Shown here piece after piece: positions 12,154 through 13,015 of a DNA stretch of 13,015 nt. This stretch comes from Actinomycetota bacterium (lineage in GTDB: Bacteria; Actinomycetota; Thermoleophilia; Gaiellales; Gaiellaceae), in NCBI GenBank assembly GCA_013821525.1, contig JACDGR010000026.1, forward strand, positions 3,781-16,795, given 5' to 3'. The notes under the pieces were generated by a model, which was not told where the DNA came from, did not search any database, and worked only from the letters and a program-made list of their open reading frames with translations. Every line of letters begins with the position of its first letter. Position 1 is the stretch's first letter. A program made the translations under genes and the position numbers.

Positions 12154-12553
12154 GTCCGAGCGCGACGTTAGCACCGTCGCTCACCACCTCCAAGCCGGCC
12201 TCTCACTCGGGCGGCTCGGAGCGTACTTCGAGGCGCACGAGGAGCTCGAAGCCGCCTGGCGCGCGTGCACGGATGAGGAGCGTGACTTCTTCCAGGGACT
12301 CGTGCACGTGGTCGTCTCGGCCTACCAGACCGGCCGCGACAAGCCGATCGCCGCAGAGCGCCAGCGGCAGAAGGCGATTCGGCGGCTTGCGGCCTTCGCT
12401 CCGACGCACCGGGGCGTCGATGTCGCGGCGCTACTCGCGGCACTAGAGCGTGCCGAGCCCGATCCGCGTGAATACCTGATCGAGCGCAACGCGCAGCCAC
12501 CAGTCGCGGTTGAAGAACAGCAGCAGGCCGAGCGTGACGAGCGTGACGCCTGA
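12152..12553 (+). CDS. DUF309 family protein
   Basis: 133 residues from ATG 12152; ATG 12140 adds four residues. The family signature is clear: GAYFEAHEELEAAWRACTDEERDFFQGLVHVVVSAYQ, with the EAHE motif and FxQGL. The helical bundle runs to about residue 106. The tail (PREYLIERNAQPPVAVEEQQQ...) overlaps the end of the convergent CcdA gene by 111 bp and is probably unconserved. DUF309 proteins have no firmly established biochemical role. The start codon overlaps the divergent receiver-like gene's ATG in a shared CATG. Confidence 0.85.
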   Translation: MSERDVSTVAHHLQAGLSLGRLGAYFEAHEELEAAWRACTDEERDFFQGLVHVVVSAYQTGRDKPIAAERQRQKAIRRLAAFAPTHRGVDVAALLAALERAEPDPREYLIERNAQPPVAVEEQQQAERDERDA

Positions 12554-13015
12554 GGCGCCCCGCACGACCGCGTAGTTGTCCCGAACCCACCGGAACGCTC
12601 GCATCGCGTGCGCGAAGGCGATGCCGGCCGCGACGAACGCGGCCGCGAGCCCCAGCGAGTACGCGATCAGCAGCACGACCCCACGCGCGATCGAGCCCGA
12701 GGACGAGGCGAGCACGAGGATCGAGGCGAGCACCGTGCCGATGCACGGCGCCGCACAGACGGCGAATGCGCCGCCGAGCAACAGGCTCGACCCGGTTCCC
12801 CGCGCCCGCTGCAGCAGCCCCGGCGCCACAGCCCGCTCGGGCCACGGCAGCACCCCGAGGAACGCAAGCCCGAGCACGACGAGCACGAACCCCGCGATCT
12901 CGAGCTGCGAGCGCTTGTCGACCGCACTCCCGACGGCAGCCGCCGCCGCACCGAGCAGCACGAAGATCACGGTGAAGCCGACGATGAACGGCACGCTGGC
13001 GCGGAGCACCCGACG
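12443..13015 (-). CDS. ccdA: CcdA/DsbD-like membrane thiol-disulfide transporter, partial
   Basis: C-terminal 190 residues of a polytopic membrane protein; the 5' end lies beyond the window. GTG 13009 is only the first possible start in view. The frame continues upstream and typical CcdA begins with an earlier helix carrying SPCVLPL, which is missing here, so the gene is treated as cut. Hydrophobic segments are near visible residues 8-30, 41-60, 75-105, 110-140 and 155-170. The second conserved cysteine motif AAPCIGTVLASILVLAS is present. CcdA passes reducing equivalents from thioredoxin to extracytoplasmic proteins for cytochrome c maturation or disulfide reduction. Its tail overlaps DUF309 on the other strand. 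Confidence 0.88.
   Translation of the reverse strand, partial: RRVLRASVPFIVGFTVIFVLLGAAAAAVGSAVDKRSQLEIAGFVLVVLGLAFLGVLPWPERAVAPGLLQRARGTGSSLLLGGAFAVCAAPCIGTVLASILVLASSSGSIARGVVLLIAYSLGLAAAFVAAGIAFAHAMRAFRWVRDNYAVVRGASGVTLVTLGLLLFFNRDWWLRVALDQVFTRIGLGTL

Overview
The window is high-GC DNA (roughly 65-68% by eye) with dense, mostly short-spaced genes, GTG starts and few Shine-Dalgarno sequences. The gene content is an RskA-type anti-sigma factor, an Rv2578c-like radical SAM protein behind a GAAC-N4-GTTC LexA box, NarL-type signalling, a 7Fe ferredoxin and CcdA. This points to an actinobacterial chromosome, plausibly the deep-branching Thermoleophilia (Gaiellales/Solirubrobacterales). The lineage is inferred from gene content and style, not from a marker gene. 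I see no rRNA, tRNA, CRISPR array or insertion sequence.

Layout. (1) 39-3054: a secreted XylF-like sugar-binding protein (-) diverges from a two-gene operon (+) of a short xylose-isomerase-like TIM barrel and an SDR dehydrogenase; this looks like a sugar uptake and oxidation locus. (2) 3077-5251 (-): a CNNM/CorC-type CBS membrane protein, a small helical protein and an AhpD-like peroxidase form a tight operon. The AhpD-like frame contains an in-frame TGA exactly where the second redox cysteine of the CxxC motif belongs, followed by a bacterial SECIS-like hairpin, so it is most likely a selenoprotein (CxxU) of 200 residues. (3) 5399-7823 (+): a LexA-box-controlled radical SAM protein, a NarL/LuxR response regulator, a short soluble HisKA_3-type kinase-like protein with a decayed ATP site, and a small conserved protein. 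(4) 7835-10617 (-): an FAD_binding_2 oxidoreductase translationally coupled to a 565-residue protein that joins a histone-H1-like K/R/A/T repeat region to a two-module VOC (extradiol-dioxygenase/glyoxalase) domain. (5) 10819-12153 (-): a membrane anti-sigma factor with no sigma gene beside it, a 7Fe ferredoxin and a stand-alone degenerate receiver protein. (6) 12152-13015: a DUF309 protein (+) and the C-terminal part of CcdA (-, cut by the window end).

A recurring regulatory theme is a TAnnnT -10 box placed 6-8 nt before a start codon with no Shine-Dalgarno sequence. It is seen at six genes and implies leaderless transcription. At one of them a LexA box lies between the putative -35 and -10. 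The most interesting items are the probable selenoprotein, the histone-like/VOC fusion, the SOS-box radical SAM gene and a 14-bp hairpin between the response regulator and its kinase-like partner.
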